Assembly (NCBI GenBank): GCA_025175895.1
Contig: CM045990.1
Location: 58,529,704 to 58,593,703 of the forward strand
DNA: 64,000 nt
Direction: 5' to 3'
Origin: Wurfbainia villosa
Lineage: Eukaryota; Streptophyta; Magnoliopsida; Zingiberales; Zingiberaceae
Below the pieces are notes generated by a model that had not been told where the DNA came from, did no database searches, and saw only the letters and a program-made list of their open reading frames with translations. Below, piece by piece: positions 1 through 12,479 of the stretch. Every line of letters begins with the position of its first letter. The first letter of the stretch is position 1. The position numbers were made by a program, and so were the translations under genes.

Positions 1-5
1 TGTAG

Positions 6-2540
6 CATTGTCGTCTTGGCCATGTAAGCAAGAAACACATGTCCGAATTACACCGATGTGGAATTCTGGAATCGTTTGAATTGGATTCATACGATACATG
101 TGAATCATGCTTAAAAGGCAAGATGACTAAGTTACCTTTTACTGGAAAAGGTGAACGAGTGGGAGAGTTACTAGGTCTAATACATACTGATGTATGTGGA
201 CCTATGTCAACTCAAGCTTTAGGAGGCTATAGCTACTTCATTACCTTCACCGATGATCACTCACGGTTTGGGTATGTGTTATTGATGAAACACAAGTCTG
301 AAGCCTTTGAAAGGTTCAAAGAATTCAGAAATGAAGTAGAGAAACAACATGACAAGAGTATTAAAATACTTCGATCAGATCGAGGTGGTGAATACTTAAG
401 TCAGGAGTTTCTTGATTATCTAAGAGACAATCGCATATTGTCTCAATGGACTCCGCCATATACACCACATCATAATGGTGTATCTGAGAGGCGTAACAGG
501 ACCTTGTTGGACATGGTCAGGTCAATGATGAATCATGCGAATCTTCCCAAGTCCTTTTGGGGCTATGCACTTCAGACAGTTGTTTACTTGTTAAACAGAA
601 TGCCAACCAAGGTAGTCTCCACAACTCCATATGAGATATGGAATAGTAAGAAATCTCATGTATCTTACTTGAAGATATGGGGTTGTCCTGCTTATGTGAA
701 GCGGACTACATCAGAAAAATTGGATGCTAAGTCTGATAAATGTCTATTTATTGGATACCCTAAGGAAACAAGGGGTTACCAATTCTATCATCCTGTGGAA
801 CAAAAGGTGTTTGTTTCAAGGCATGCTGTGTTTCTAGAGAAAGAGTTTCTCTTGCAAGAAAATAGTGGGAGTGTCGTCGAGCTTGAGGAGGCTCGAGAGA
901 CTCAAATAGACATTGATGAGATACCTGGTGAAGCACAACAGCCGACAACTCATAGTGATGAGCAATCGGCTAGACCTATTGTAACACCACATCTTCGTAG
1001 ATCTGGTAGAACACGCAACATTCCTGAGAGATATGGATTTCTCGTAAGTGAATCGAATGACGTGTTACTCATTAATGATGAGGAGCCTACTAGTTATGAA
1101 GAAGTGCTGACAAGTTCAGAAAGGGATAAGTGGCTTGATGCCATGAAGTCGGAAATGGATTCCATGTATGAAAACCAAGTTTGGAACTTGGTTGACCCAC
1201 CTGAAGGCATAAAGCCTATAGGGTGCAAGTGGGTTTTCAAGAAGAAAATCGACATGGATGGTAATGTTATTACCTATAAGGCTAGATTGGTGGCGAAAGG
1301 ATATCGTCAAAAACAAGGTGTTGATTATGACGAAACCTATTCGCCTGTAGCTATGCTTAAATCCATTCGGATGCTCCTGGCCATAGCGGCTCATTATGAT
1401 TTTGAGATATGGTAGATCGATGTGAAAATAGCTTTCCTTAATGGAAATCTGCTCGAGGACGTGTATATGATACAGCCTGAGGGTTTCACATCGGTTGATA
1501 AAACCAAGGTATGCAAATTGCGACGGTCCATATATGGATTGAAGCAAGCAACTAGGAGCTGGAATATCCGTTTTGATGAGACGATCAAAAAGTTTGATTT
1601 CTCACAAAATCCAGACGAATCTTGTGTGTACAAGAAGGTTAGTGGGAGTGGAGTCGTATTCCTAGTATTGTATGTCGATGACATATTACTTATAGGAAAC
1701 GATGTTTCAATCTTACAGTCAGTTAAGGTTTGGTTATCCAAGACATTCTCCATGAAAGACCTGAGAGAAGCAGCCTACATCCTCGGGATTAAGATCTATA
1801 GAGATAGATCGAAACGGTTGCTTGGTCTTTCGCAGTCTACATATATAGACCGAGTGCTAAAGAGGTTTAGCATGTCGGAATCCAAGAAAGGTTTTCTACC
1901 CATCAGGCATGGGATACACCTTTCGAAGTCTATGTGTCCGTGCACAGAAGACGAGAGGATTTGCATGAGTAAGATTCCCTATGCATCCACAATAGGATCT
2001 ATCATGTATGCTATGTTATGTACGAGGCCTGATGTATCGTATGCTCTGAGTGTCATGAGCAGATACCAGTCTGATCCAGGAATGGATCATTGGGTGATTG
2101 TTAAGACGATCCTTAAGTACTTAAGAAGAACTAAGAATGCGTTCCTAATATATGGAGAAGGGTACATGGTGATACGTGGGTATACGGATGCCAGATCCAG
2201 ACAGACAAGGATGATTCCATGTCTGGGTATGTATTCACCTAGAATGGAGGCACAATAAGTTGGAAAGGTTCCAAGCTTGACACTATAGCGGATTCTGCCA
2301 CAAAGGCAGAATACATTGCAGCTTTGGAAGCAGCAAAGGAAGTGGTTTGGATCAAGAAGTTCATCTCTGGACTTGATGTGGTCTCATCAATGATCCAAAC
2401 ATGTGCTTCGCCGCTATCATCTTATCAGAGAGATCATCAGTAGGAATGAAATACAAATCGAGAAAATTCCCATTGAAAGGAACTTAGCGGATCCTTTGAC
2501 TAAAGCATTACCTCAAAGTAAGTTTGAGGGTCATATTAGA
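6..2540 (+). pseudogene. pol: A0 copia pol (integrase, RT, RNase H), broken
   Basis: Remnant polyprotein that would integrate and copy the element. In order: HHCC end of GAG-pre-integrase (CESCLKGKM at about 100-125), integrase with D-D-E in HTDVCGP, RSDRGGEY and NGVSERRNRT, RT with YVDD at 1671-1682, then RNase H (AEYIAALEAAKE). The frame is open from 6 to 1412, with TAG at 3-5 where sister copies have TGG. TAG at 1413-1415 replaces CAG of the WQMDV motif, and the same frame then continues to 2258. RNase H is frameshifted near 2195-2260 and lacks about 74 bp around 2384, removing the catalytic YCDNN segment. The tail NLADPLTKALPQ survives to about 2520. Not functional. Confidence 0.88.
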
Positions 2541-2579
2541 GCTTATGGTATTGGATACCGTAGCGATTGGCATTAGGCC

Positions 2580-2590
2580 AAGTGGGAGTC
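2580..2590 (+). promoter_or_regulatory. Polypurine tract of A0
   Basis: AAGTGGGAGTC directly precedes the LTR start TGTTAGTAAT. This is the plus-strand primer position for copia elements, and the same string in reverse complement adjoins the 3' LTRs of A1 and A3. Confidence 0.8.
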
Positions 2591-3771
2591 TGTTAGTAAT
2601 ATATGAGAGATGTCCTAAGGCAATCGCCTTATGTATGAACCATTTATATGATAAATGAAGATTCACTATTTGAGTATACATGTTTTCATGTATTTTATTG
2701 GATCTTAAACTCATCTACTGAATGTCCACGATACGATTCACAGCATGAGAGAATTTGTGATTGGATCACAACTAGTGAGTATCTCTACATGTGTAATTGT
2801 GATGTATCGGAATTATCCCTAGTCGATGAATTGATGGATTTGGACACCATCGATTCTGTCGAGACTAGCACGAGGTATACTCCTTGGTATATCCAAGCAG
2901 CTGATTCTCACTGGCTGGAGACATTATGATGTCCGGAGTTGATTGTGGATGCTAGTTATGGTAACTAGTTCATTGGAGTGACCAGCCGTAAGACTTCATA
3001 TGGTTCTCTGCATATATAGATATGTCAATGAAGTTCTTACTGTAGCTTAAGTGCGATGTTCCTTTGACTTGCGGTATTCAAGTCATCTTGATCATGGAGA
3101 CTTATGCTTTGACATCTTAAGTAAGCATCTCCGAGGAGATGTGGACCCGGGATGATTGGGTATAAGTCGAAGTGATCGAAGGTGTTTGAATAGCCTATAA
3201 AGGATTCACCACTCCTTGCGAGGAGATGTATACCCATGGCCTCTCGTCGGATTTTACTAAAGTCTTTGCCAAAGCATTACATGTTAAGAGTAAGGTACTC
3301 TTCGATACATGTGCAATAACTAGAATCCGTAGGACGAGGAAATGATACTTGGGCTAGGTGTGACGTAGTCAGCCTAGTGGGGACTGACACTATAGACCAT
3401 GTCCTGAACCAAGTGGGTATAAGATGAGTGAAGGGAATGGGGCACGATTCATTCTATTCGAGCCGAAGGGTTTCGTAAATAGTTCGATCAACCGCTGATA
3501 TTTTCTGCTTAATTAGGGATCATGATGTACTACTAGGTGCCACTCATGATCGTTCTATAATTAATGGTTAATTATAGACGGCCAACATAAACCGAGAACC
3601 TATTTGGTCACACGCACAACGAGAGTAATCCGAAGGATTTAAAACGAGCTTGAGAATGGGATTCTCAGACCGAGAGAAACTAGGTTTGGTTGGACCAAAC
3701 AAGAAGCGAGCATGAAATCGTTTCAGTCGCAATGGAAGCGTGGATGGCCGTGTCTTATGAAGACATAATGG

Positions 3772-3912
3772 ATGAACCAAAATGGTTTGGTTCTAATCCA
3801 ATGGAGGAGAATAAACCAAAGGGTTTGGTTTATTTTAAACGAATGAACCAAAAGTTGGTTCGGTTCGTTTTAACTTAAAATAAACCATCATGGTTTGGTT
3901 TATTTTAACTTA
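3772..3912 (+). repeat. Cluster of AACCAAA/TTTGGTT palindromes in A LTR U3
   Basis: At least four short inverted repeats lie within 140 bp: AACCAAAATGGTTTGGTT, AAACCAAAGGGTTTGGTTT, GAACCAAAAGTTGGTTC and AAACCATCATGGTTTGGTTT. They sit about 70-200 bp upstream of the TATA box. The cluster recurs in all A LTRs (about 6395-6530 and, reversed, 8170-8310, 15385-15525, 43195-43325, 50195-50320). A regulatory role is inference. Confidence 0.7.
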
Positions 3913-3976
3913 TATTAATGGAGCGGGTTAACGGGCCTCATGGTTATGATCCAATAACCATTAAGAGAATTAGTTC

Positions 3977-3990
3977 TCTATAAAAGAGGG
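3977..3990 (+). promoter_or_regulatory. TATA box of A0 LTR
   Basis: TCTATAAAAGAGGG is placed as the RNA polymerase II core promoter at the U3/R boundary. The matching sites are at about 6596-6606 (+) and, reversed, 8091-8101, 15317-15326 and 50111-50121. Confidence 0.7.
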
Positions 3991-4806
3991 CTTAAGGGAT
4001 TGTTAAGCCCTAATCCAAAACCCTAGCCCTAAGTTGCCGCCCACCTCCTTCCTTGGAGATTCTCGGCGCCAACCTTTATTGTTGCCCAGCTCTTTGTGCC
4101 ACCGTCCAACTTATTGCCGGCGTCCAAGCTTCAGTCGGTGATCCTCCGGCGACCCTCTGGTGATCTTCCTAGCCTTTGACGATAAGGTGAGCACTTGGCT
4201 TCCTTTGCTTGGCCAGCGCCTACTCCTCCACCAAAGCTGTCCAGTTTTCTGGACACCTTGTTTTCCTCTCGTCGGAGCGTCGTTTGGACGACGGTTAGAG
4301 CTCCAACAGCGCCTAACTTACTGTGGATTTGATCTCCGGTAATCCTCTGAGGTGGAGGACGAAGGATTCGTCAAACGGTTGACGAATACCTCTCCGGAGA
4401 AGCGAGTTTTGAGGACTCGTCTTTGGATCCGAATTTGGATTCGGATCGTGATCATCTCTCGATCACATCGTCTTCAACACGAGGCTAGTAACCCGTACGA
4501 AGACGAAGCTCGTGGCTTAGTGAAGTCATCCTAAGGATACTCGGCGTGGATACGGATAGAGACGATTCTAGCGAGGATCGTTCCGGTTGATGCCGTTCCC
4601 GCTACACGTGATACGAAAGGTATACGTATTTAAATTTCCTTTATTGCAAAATTTAAATTTACGGTTATGTCTACACATGTTGTACTATGCATATGTGTGA
4701 TGTGTGTGTTGTAATAAATATAGATTTATTATTTTTTTTTATTCCGCTGTGCACATGTTTACGAAACATGTTCGAACACACACTCGCCGCGGTGCCGGAA
4801 ACCCAA

Positions 4807-5209
4807 AAAAAAGTTCCAAACAAGACACTGTAGCAGATTCTACCACTAAGGCAGAATACATTGCAGCTTCGGAAGCAGCAAAGGAAGCAGTTTGGATCAA
4901 GAAGTTCATTTATGAACTTGGTGTGGTTCCAGCCATTGTTGAAGCAATACCAGTTTACTGCGACAACAATGGAGCAATTGCACAGGCGAAAGAGCCAAGG
5001 TCACATCAATGATCCAAACATATGCTTCGCCGCTATCATTTGATCAGAGAGATCATAAGTAGGAAGGAAATACAAATCGAGAAGATTCCCACTGAAAGGA
5101 ACTTAGCGGATCCTTTAACTAAAGCATTACCTCAAAATAAGTTTGAGGGTCATGATAGAGCTTATGGTATTGGATACTGTAGCGATTGGCATTAGGCTAA
5201 GTGGGAGTT
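4807..5209 (+). pseudogene. Family A RNase H 3' fragment fused to an LTR
   Basis: Second + strand family-A 3' end, joined directly to the U5 end of the preceding LTR. It carries RNase H from SKQDTVADSTTKAEYIA through YCDNNGAIAQAKEP, so it keeps the catalytic Asp segment that A0, A1 and A3 have lost. It shares with them a TGA where the relative C has CGC (SHQ-stop-SKH, about 5010-5012). An open frame from 4704 to 5012 crosses from LTR U5 into RNase H; this chimera is accidental in all likelihood. The tract AAGTGGGAGTT before 5210 is the polypurine tract. Confidence 0.85.
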
Positions 5210-7298
5210 TGTTAGTAATATATGAGAGATGTCATAAGGCAATCTCCTTATGTTTGAACCATTTATATGATAAATGAAGACTCACTATTTGAGTATACAT
5301 GTTTTCATGTATTTGATTAGATCTTAAACTGAATTACTGAACATCCACAATACGATTCACAGCATAAGAGAATTTGTGATTAGATCACAACTAGTGAGTA
5401 TCTCGACATGTGTAATTGTAATGTATCGAAATTATCCCTAGTCGATGAATTGATGGATTTGGACACCATCAATTCTGTCGAGACTAGCACGAGGTATACT
5501 CCTTGGTGTATCCAAGCAGTTGATTCTCACTGGCTGGTGACATTGTAATGTCCGGAGTTAATTGTGGATGCTAGTTATGGTAACTAGTTCATTGGAGTGA
5601 CCAACTGTAAAATTTCATATGGTTCTCTGCATATATAGATATGTCAAAGAAGTTCTTACTGCAGCTTAAGGGTGATGTTCCTTTGACTTGCGGTATTCAA
5701 GTCATCATGGTCATGAAGACTTATGCTTTTACATCTTAAGCAAGCATCTCCGAGGAGATGTGGACCCGAGATGATTGGGATTAAGTCGAAGTGATCGAAG
5801 GTGTTTGAATAGCCTATAAAGGATTCACCACTCCTTACGAGGAGATGTATACCCATGGCCTCTCGTCGGATTGTTACTAAAGTCTTTGGCCAAAGTATTA
5901 CATGTTTAGAGTATGGTACTCTTGGATACATGTGCAGTAACTAGAATCCGTAGGAAGAGGAAATGATACTTAGGTTAGGTGTGACATAGTCAACCTAGTG
6001 GGGACTGATACTATAGACCATGTCCTGAACCAAATGGGTATAAGATGAGTGAAAGGAATGGGGCACGATTCATTGTAGCTGCTGAAGGGTTTCAGAAATA
6101 CTTCTGGATCAACCGTTGATCTTTTTGGTTAATTGGGGATCATGATGTACTACTAGGTGCCACTCATGATAGTTCTATAATTAATGATTAATTATAGAAG
6201 ACCAACATAAACCGAGAACCTATTTGGTCACACGCACAATGAGCATAATCAGAAGGATTTAAAACGAGCTTGAGAATGAGATTCTCAGACCTAGAAAAAC
6301 TAGGATTGGTTGGACCAAACAAGGAGTGAGCATGAAATCATTTCAGTCGCAATGGAAGCGTGGATGAGTCGTGTCTTATGAATACATGATGGATGAATCA
6401 AATTGGTTTGGTTCTAATCCAATAGTGAAGAATAAACCGAAGGGGTTTGGTTTGTTTTAAATGAATGAACCAAAGTTGGTTTGGTTCGTTTTAACTTAAA
6501 ATATACCAATGTGGTTTGGTTTATTTTATCTTAAGTTATTGGAGCGGGTTAATGGATTTTGGTTATGAACGAATAACCGTTAGGAGAATGTGTTCTCTAT
6601 AAAAACATGGCTTAAGGGTTTTTCGTTAACTAAGTTGAAAACCCTAATCTGCCGCCTCCTCCTCTCCTCTTCCAAGTGTCGGGCCTAACCTCTTGTCGCC
6701 GCCTCCACCGCTTCGCCAGCCGGCCATCAGCTGCTGTTGTCCTCCCACTTGCGCATCTAGCGCCGAGGAGCTCCGGTGATCTTCCTTGGCTCCGTCAACA
6801 AGGTGAGCATCTAGCTTTCCTAATTTGGCCGGCACAAGTTCTCCACCAAAGCTGTCCAGTTTTCTAGACAGCTTATTTCCTTCTTGTAAGAGCGTCATTT
6901 GGATGACGTTTAGAGCTCTGACATCGGCTACCTTGCTGGGGATTCGATCTCCGGTAATCCTCATAGGTGGAGGACGAAGGATTCGTCAAACGATTGACTA
7001 ATACCTCTCCGGAGAAGCGAGTTTTGGGGACTCATTTTTGAATCTGAATTTTGATTCGGATTGTGATCTTCTCTCGATCACATCATCTTCGACACGAGGC
7101 TAGTGACTCGTACGAAGACGAGGATCGTGGCTTTGTGAAGTCATCCCGACGATACTCGATGTGGATACGGATAGAGGCAATTCTAGCGAGAGTCGCTCCG
7201 GTTGATGTCTTTCCCGCTACACATGATACGTTAAGTATACGTAGAGTAATTTCCTTTATTGTAAAATTTGAATTTATGATTATGTCTACACATGTTGT
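5210..7298 (+). mobile_element. Family A LTR, truncated at U5
   Basis: Second + strand LTR, beginning TGTTAGTAATATATGAGAG. It follows the first LTR closely until TGTCTACACATGTTGT at 7283-7298, where the last roughly 120 bp of U5 are missing and the reversed LTR of A1 begins without a spacer. TATA box CTCTATAAAAAC at about 6596. Confidence 0.88.
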
Positions 7299-9466
7299 TG
7301 TTGGGTTTCCGGCACCGCGGCGTGTGTGTGTTCGATTATGTTTCGTAAACATGAGCACAGCGGAAGCAATTAAAAATAATAAATACTCCTATTTATTACA
7401 ACACACACAACACACGCATGCTATTACAACAAGTGTAGACATAACCGTAAATTAAAATTGCAATAAAAGGAAATTAAACTACGTTATACCTTTCGTATGA
7501 CGTGTAGCGGGAACGGCATCAACCGGAACGATCCTCGTAAGAATCGTCTCTATCCGTATCCACGCCGAGCTCCTCGGGATGACTTCGCCAAGCCACGAGC
7601 TTCGTCTTCGTACGGGTTACTAGCCTCGTGTTGAAGACGACGTGATCGAGAGAGATGATCACGATCCGAATCCAAATTCGACCTAAAACAAGTCCTCAAG
7701 ACTTGCTTCTCGGAGAGGTATTCACAACCGATTGGCGAATCCTTCGTCCTCCACTCAGAGGATTACGGAGATCAAATCCCGGTATGCTGTCGGAGCAACC
7801 GTCGTCGACGCCCGACGAGAAGAAGAAGCTGTCCAGAAAACTGGACAGCTTGGTGGAGGAGATAGGCGCCGCCAAAACAAGGAGACAAAAGCTCACCTTG
7901 ATGCCGAACCTTTAGGGATCACGGAGGGTCGCCGAGGTTCACCGGAGCTGGAGCTTGGGCCGGCAAGGGTCTTGACGGGCAGCACAATCAAGGGGGCAAG
8001 GAGCTTGGGCGGCACAAACAGGTTGGGCGGCAACTCCTTGGAGGCTAGGGTTTTGATTTTGGATTAGGGTTTAACAATCCCTTAAGCCCACTTTTATAGA
8101 GAACTAATTCTCTTAATGGTTAATGGATCATATCCATAAAGCCCGTTAACCCGCTCCATTAAGATAAGTTAAAATAAACCAAACCATGATGGTTTATTTT
8201 AAGTTAAAACGAACCAACCAACCTTTGGTTCATTCGCTTAATATAAACCAAACCCTTTGGTTTATTCTTATCCATTGGATTAGAACCAAACCATTTTGGT
8301 CCATCCATTACGCGTCTTCATAAGACGGCCCATATCCACGCTTCCATTGCGACTGAAACAATTTCATGCTCGCTTTATGTTTGGTCCAACCAAACATAGT
8401 TTCTCTCGATCTGAGAATCTCATTCTCAAGCTCGTTTTAAATCCTTTGGATTACACTCGTTGTGCGTGTGACCAAATAGGTTCTCGGTTTATGTTGGCCG
8501 TCTATAATTAACCATTAATTATAGAACGATCATGAGTGGCACCTAGTAGTACATCATGATCCAAAAAAGATCAACGGTTGATCCGTAACTATTTCTCAAA
8601 CCCTTCAAGAGCTTCGAATGAATCGTGCCCCATTCCTTCACTCATCTTATACCCACTTGGTTCAGTGACATGGTCTATAGTGTCAGCCCCACTAGGTCGA
8701 CTACGCCACACCTAGCCCAAGTATCATTTCTCGCCCACGGATTCTAGTTACTCCACATGTATCAAGAGTACTTTACTCTAAACATGTAATGCTTTGGCCA
8801 AAGACTTTAGTAACAATCCGACGAGGCCATGGGTATACATCTCCTCGCAAGGAGTGGTGAATCTTTATAGGCTATTCAAACACCTTCGATCACTGACTTA
8901 TACCCAATCATCCCGGGTCCACATCTCCTTAGAGATGTTTGCTTAAGATGTCAAAGCATAAGTCTCCATGATCAAGATGACTTGAATACCGCAAGTCAAA
9001 GGAACATCGCACTTAAGCCACAAAGAAGAACTTCATTGACATATCTATATATGCAGAGAACCATATGAAGTCTTACTACTGGTCACTCCAATGAACTAGT
9101 TACCATAACTAGCATCCACGATTAACTCCGACATCACTATGTCTCCAAAGGTGAGAATCACCGCTTGATACACCAAGGAGTATACCTCGTGCTAGTCTCA
9201 ACAGAATCGATGGTGTCCAAATCCATCAATTCATCGACTAGGGATAATTCTGATACATCACAATTACACATGTAGAGATACTCACTAGTTGTGATCCAAT
9301 CACAAATTCTCTCATGTTGTGAATCGATCGTGACATTCAAGAAATGAGTTTAAGATCCAATCAAATACATAAAACATGTATACTCAAATAGTGAATCTTC
9401 ATTTATCATATAAATGGTTCATACATAAGGCGATTGCCTTAGGACATCTCTCATATATTACTAACA
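7299..9466 (-). mobile_element. A1 3' LTR
   Basis: 2168-bp LTR. On the plus strand it reads TGTTGGGTTTCCGGCACC at the left and CTCATATATTACTAACA at the right, giving TG...CA ends in either sense. Reversed TATA box CTTTTATAGAG at 8091-8101. Confidence 0.9.
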
Positions 9467-9480
9467 GACTCCCACTTGGC
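9467..9480 (-). promoter_or_regulatory. A1 polypurine tract
   Basis: The plus strand reads GACTCCCACTTGGC, the reverse complement of the family tract AAGTGGGAGTC, immediately beside the LTR. Confidence 0.78.
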
Positions 9481-9529
9481 CTAATGCCAATCGCTACGGT
9501 ATCCAATACCATAAGCACTAACATGACCT

Positions 9530-12460
9530 CAAACTTACTTTGAGGTAATGCTTTAGTCAAAGGATCCGCTAAGTTCCTTTCAGTGGGAATTTTCTCGATT
9601 TGTATTTCGTTCCTACTGATGATCTCTCTGATAAGATGATAGCGGCGAAGCACATGTTTGGATCATTGATGAGACAACATCAAGTTCAGAGATGAACTTC
9701 TTGATCCAAACCGCTTCCTTTGCTGCTTCGAAAGCTGCAATGTATTCTGCCTTAGTGGCAGAATCCGCTATAGTGTCAAGCTTGGAACCTTTCCAACTTA
9801 TTGCGCCTCCATTCTAGGTGAATACATATCCAGAGTAAGACATGGAATCATCCTTGTCTGTCTGAATCTGGCATCCGTATACCCACGTATCACCATGTAC
9901 CCTTCTCCATATATTAAGAACACATCCTTAGTTCTTCTCAAGTACTTAAGGATCGTCTTAACAGCCGCCCAATGATCCATTCCTGGATCGGATTGGTATC
10001 TGCTCGTGACACTCAGAGCGTACGATACATCGGGCCTCGTACATAACATAGCATACATGATAGATCCTATATGATGCATGCATAGGAATCTTACTCATGC
10101 AAATCCTCTCGCCTTCTCTCAGGCGCGACATAGACTTGAAAGGTGTACCCTATGCCCGATGGGTATAACCTTTCTTGGATTCCGACATGCTAAACCTCTT
10201 TAGCACTCGGTCTATATATGTAGACTGCGAAAGACCAAGCAACCATTTCGATCTATCTCTATAGATCTTAATCCCAAGGATGTAGGTTGCTTCTCCTAGG
10301 TCTTTCATGGAGAATGTCTTGGATAACCAAACCTTAATCGATCAGAAGATTGACACATCGCTTCCTATAAGTAATATGTCATCGACATACAATACTAGGA
10401 ACACGACTGCACTCCCACTAACCTTCTTGTACACACAAGGTTCGTCTGGATTTTGTGAGAAATCAAACTTTTTGATCGTCTCATCAAAACGGATATTCCA
10501 GCTCCTGGATGCTTGCTTCAATCCATAAATGGATCGTCGCAACTTGCATACCTTGGTTTTATCAACCGATGTGAAACCCTCAGTCAGTATCATATACACG
10601 CCCTCGAGCAAGGTGTTTCCATTAAGGAAAGTGTTTCACATCCATCCGCCATATCTCATAATCATAATGAGTCGCTATGGCCAGAGCATCCGAATGGATT
10701 TAAGCATAGCTGCGAATAGGTTTCGTCATAATCAACACCTTGTTTTTGACGATATCCTTTCGCCACCAATCTAGCCTTATAGGTAATCACATTACCATCC
10801 ATGTCGGTTTTCTTCTTGAAAACCCACTTGCACCCTATAGGCTTTATGCCTTCAGGTGGGTCAACCAAGTTCCAAACTTGGTTTTCGTACATGGAATCCA
10901 TTTCCGACTTCATGGCACCAAGCCACTTATCCCTTTCTGAACTTGTCAGCACTTCTTCATAACTGGTAGGCTCCTCATCATCAATGAGTAACACGTGCTC
11001 GATTCACTTATGAGAATCCATATCTCTCGTGAATATTGCGTGTTCTACCAGATCTACGAAGATGTGGTGTTACATAGGTCCAAATTGCTCATCACTATGA
11101 GTTGCTCACATGTGCTTCACTGTATCTCATCAATGTCTATTTGAGTCTCTCGAGCCTCCTCAAGCTCGACGACACTCCCAACTATTTTCTTGCAAGAGAA
11201 ACTCTTTCTAGAAACACAAAGATGCCTTGAAACAAACACCTTTGTTCCACAGATGATAGAATTGGTAACCCCTTGTTTCCTTAGGGTATCCAATAAATAG
11301 ACATTTATCGACTTAGCATCCAATTTGTCCGACATACCGCTTCACATAAGGTGACAACCCCATATCTTCAAGTAAGATACATGAGGTTTCTTACTATTCC
11401 ATATCTCATATGGAGTAGCAGAGACTACCTTGGTAGGCATTCTGCTTAACAAGTAAACAAATGTGTCAAGTGCATAACCCCAAAAGGACTTGGGAAGAGT
11501 CGCATGATTCATCATTGACCGACCATGTCCAACAAGGTCCTACGCCTCTCGATACACCATTATGTCAGGGTGTATAGGGCGGAGTCCATTGAGACAATAT
11601 GCCATTGTCTCTTAGATAATCAAGAAACTCGACTTAAGTATTCACCACCTCGATCCGATCAAGTATTTTAATACTCTTGTCATGTTGTTTCTCTACTTCA
11701 TTTCTGAATTCTTTGAACCTTTCAAAGGCTTCAGACTTGTGTTTCATCAAGAACACAAACACAAACCGTGAGTGATCATCGGTGAAGGTAATGAAGTAGC
11801 TATAGCCTCCTAAAGCTTGAGTTGACATACGTCAACATACATAAGTATGTATTAGACCTAGTAACTCTCCCACTCGTTCACCTTTCCAAAAGGTAACTTA
11901 GTCATCTTGCCTTTTAAGCATGATTCGCATGTATCGTATGAATCCAATTCAACGATTCCGCAATTCCACATCGGTGTAATTCGACATGCGCTTGCTTATA
12001 TGGCCAAGACGACAATGCCACATATAGGAGTCTATGTGATTATCTTTCGAGCACGCTGTTGCTCGCTCGATATTGAAAATGTCACCGGATACGCCCAACG
12101 ATAAATGCCATTACTCAAAGTTCCAGTTCCATAAAGTACGCCATTCAAAGTTATATAACAACAATTGTTACTAAACGTTAAATGGAAACCATTTCTATTT
12201 ACAGAAATAGAAACAATGTTCTTTATTAGAGAAGGAACATAATAGCAATTGTCCCCTAAGACTAGTCCACTAGGAGCTTCAAAGAAATAAGTTCCGATGG
12301 CGAGCAAAGAACCTTTGCTCCATTGCCAACTCGCAAATTTGACTCCCTCCGACAAGTCTTCTTCTATTCCTTAGCCCTCGTATGTCATTACATATATGTG
12401 AGCTACACCCAAAGATCCAATACCCAAGTGTCTAAGGAAATAGAATGACAATCAATAACG
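9530..12460 (-). pseudogene. pol: A1 copia pol (PR, IN, RT, RNase H), broken
   Basis: Decayed polyprotein read leftward. The protease region near 12380-12430 has lost a readable D-T/S-G motif. GAG-pre-integrase lies at 12032-12355, integrase about 11340-11900 (TDDHSRF recognisable; the end of the RSD motif is shifted), RT about 10000-10994 with YVDD at 10378-10389, and RNase H about 9640-10000. Open stretches are short (10662-10994, 10342-10611, 9798-10079), separated by frameshifts and stops. The RNase H deletion at about 9669-9676 has the same junction as in A0 and A3. The tail NLADPLTKALPQ is at about 9535-9590. Homology is clear; activity is excluded. Confidence 0.85.
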
Positions 12461-12479
12461 AAGATACCAAGAGGATGGG

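Larger units (their letters stand above)
1..2590 (+). mobile_element. Family A copia internal region (A0), 5' part cut by window
   Basis: Internal region of a Tork/Angela-type (BARE-1-like) Ty1-copia retrotransposon. The window opens inside the GAG-pre-integrase domain and runs through integrase, reverse transcriptase and RNase H to a polypurine tract that abuts an LTR at 2591. The domain order and the integrase/RT wording are typical of this lineage; naming Angela is inference from family knowledge. The 5' LTR and gag lie outside the window. Confidence 0.9.
2591..4806 (+). mobile_element. Family A 3' LTR of A0
   Basis: About 2.2-kb LTR beginning TGTTAGTAATATATGAGAG and ending near GGTGCCGGAAACCC, just short of the AACA end seen in intact copies. 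The same sequence recurs in whole or part at 5210-7298 and, reversed, at 7299-9466, 14514-16672, 42343-44503 and 49298-51502. It has a TATA box near 3977-3990 and a palindrome cluster in U3. The 3' edge is fused to a second RNase H fragment with no intervening host DNA. Confidence 0.9.
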
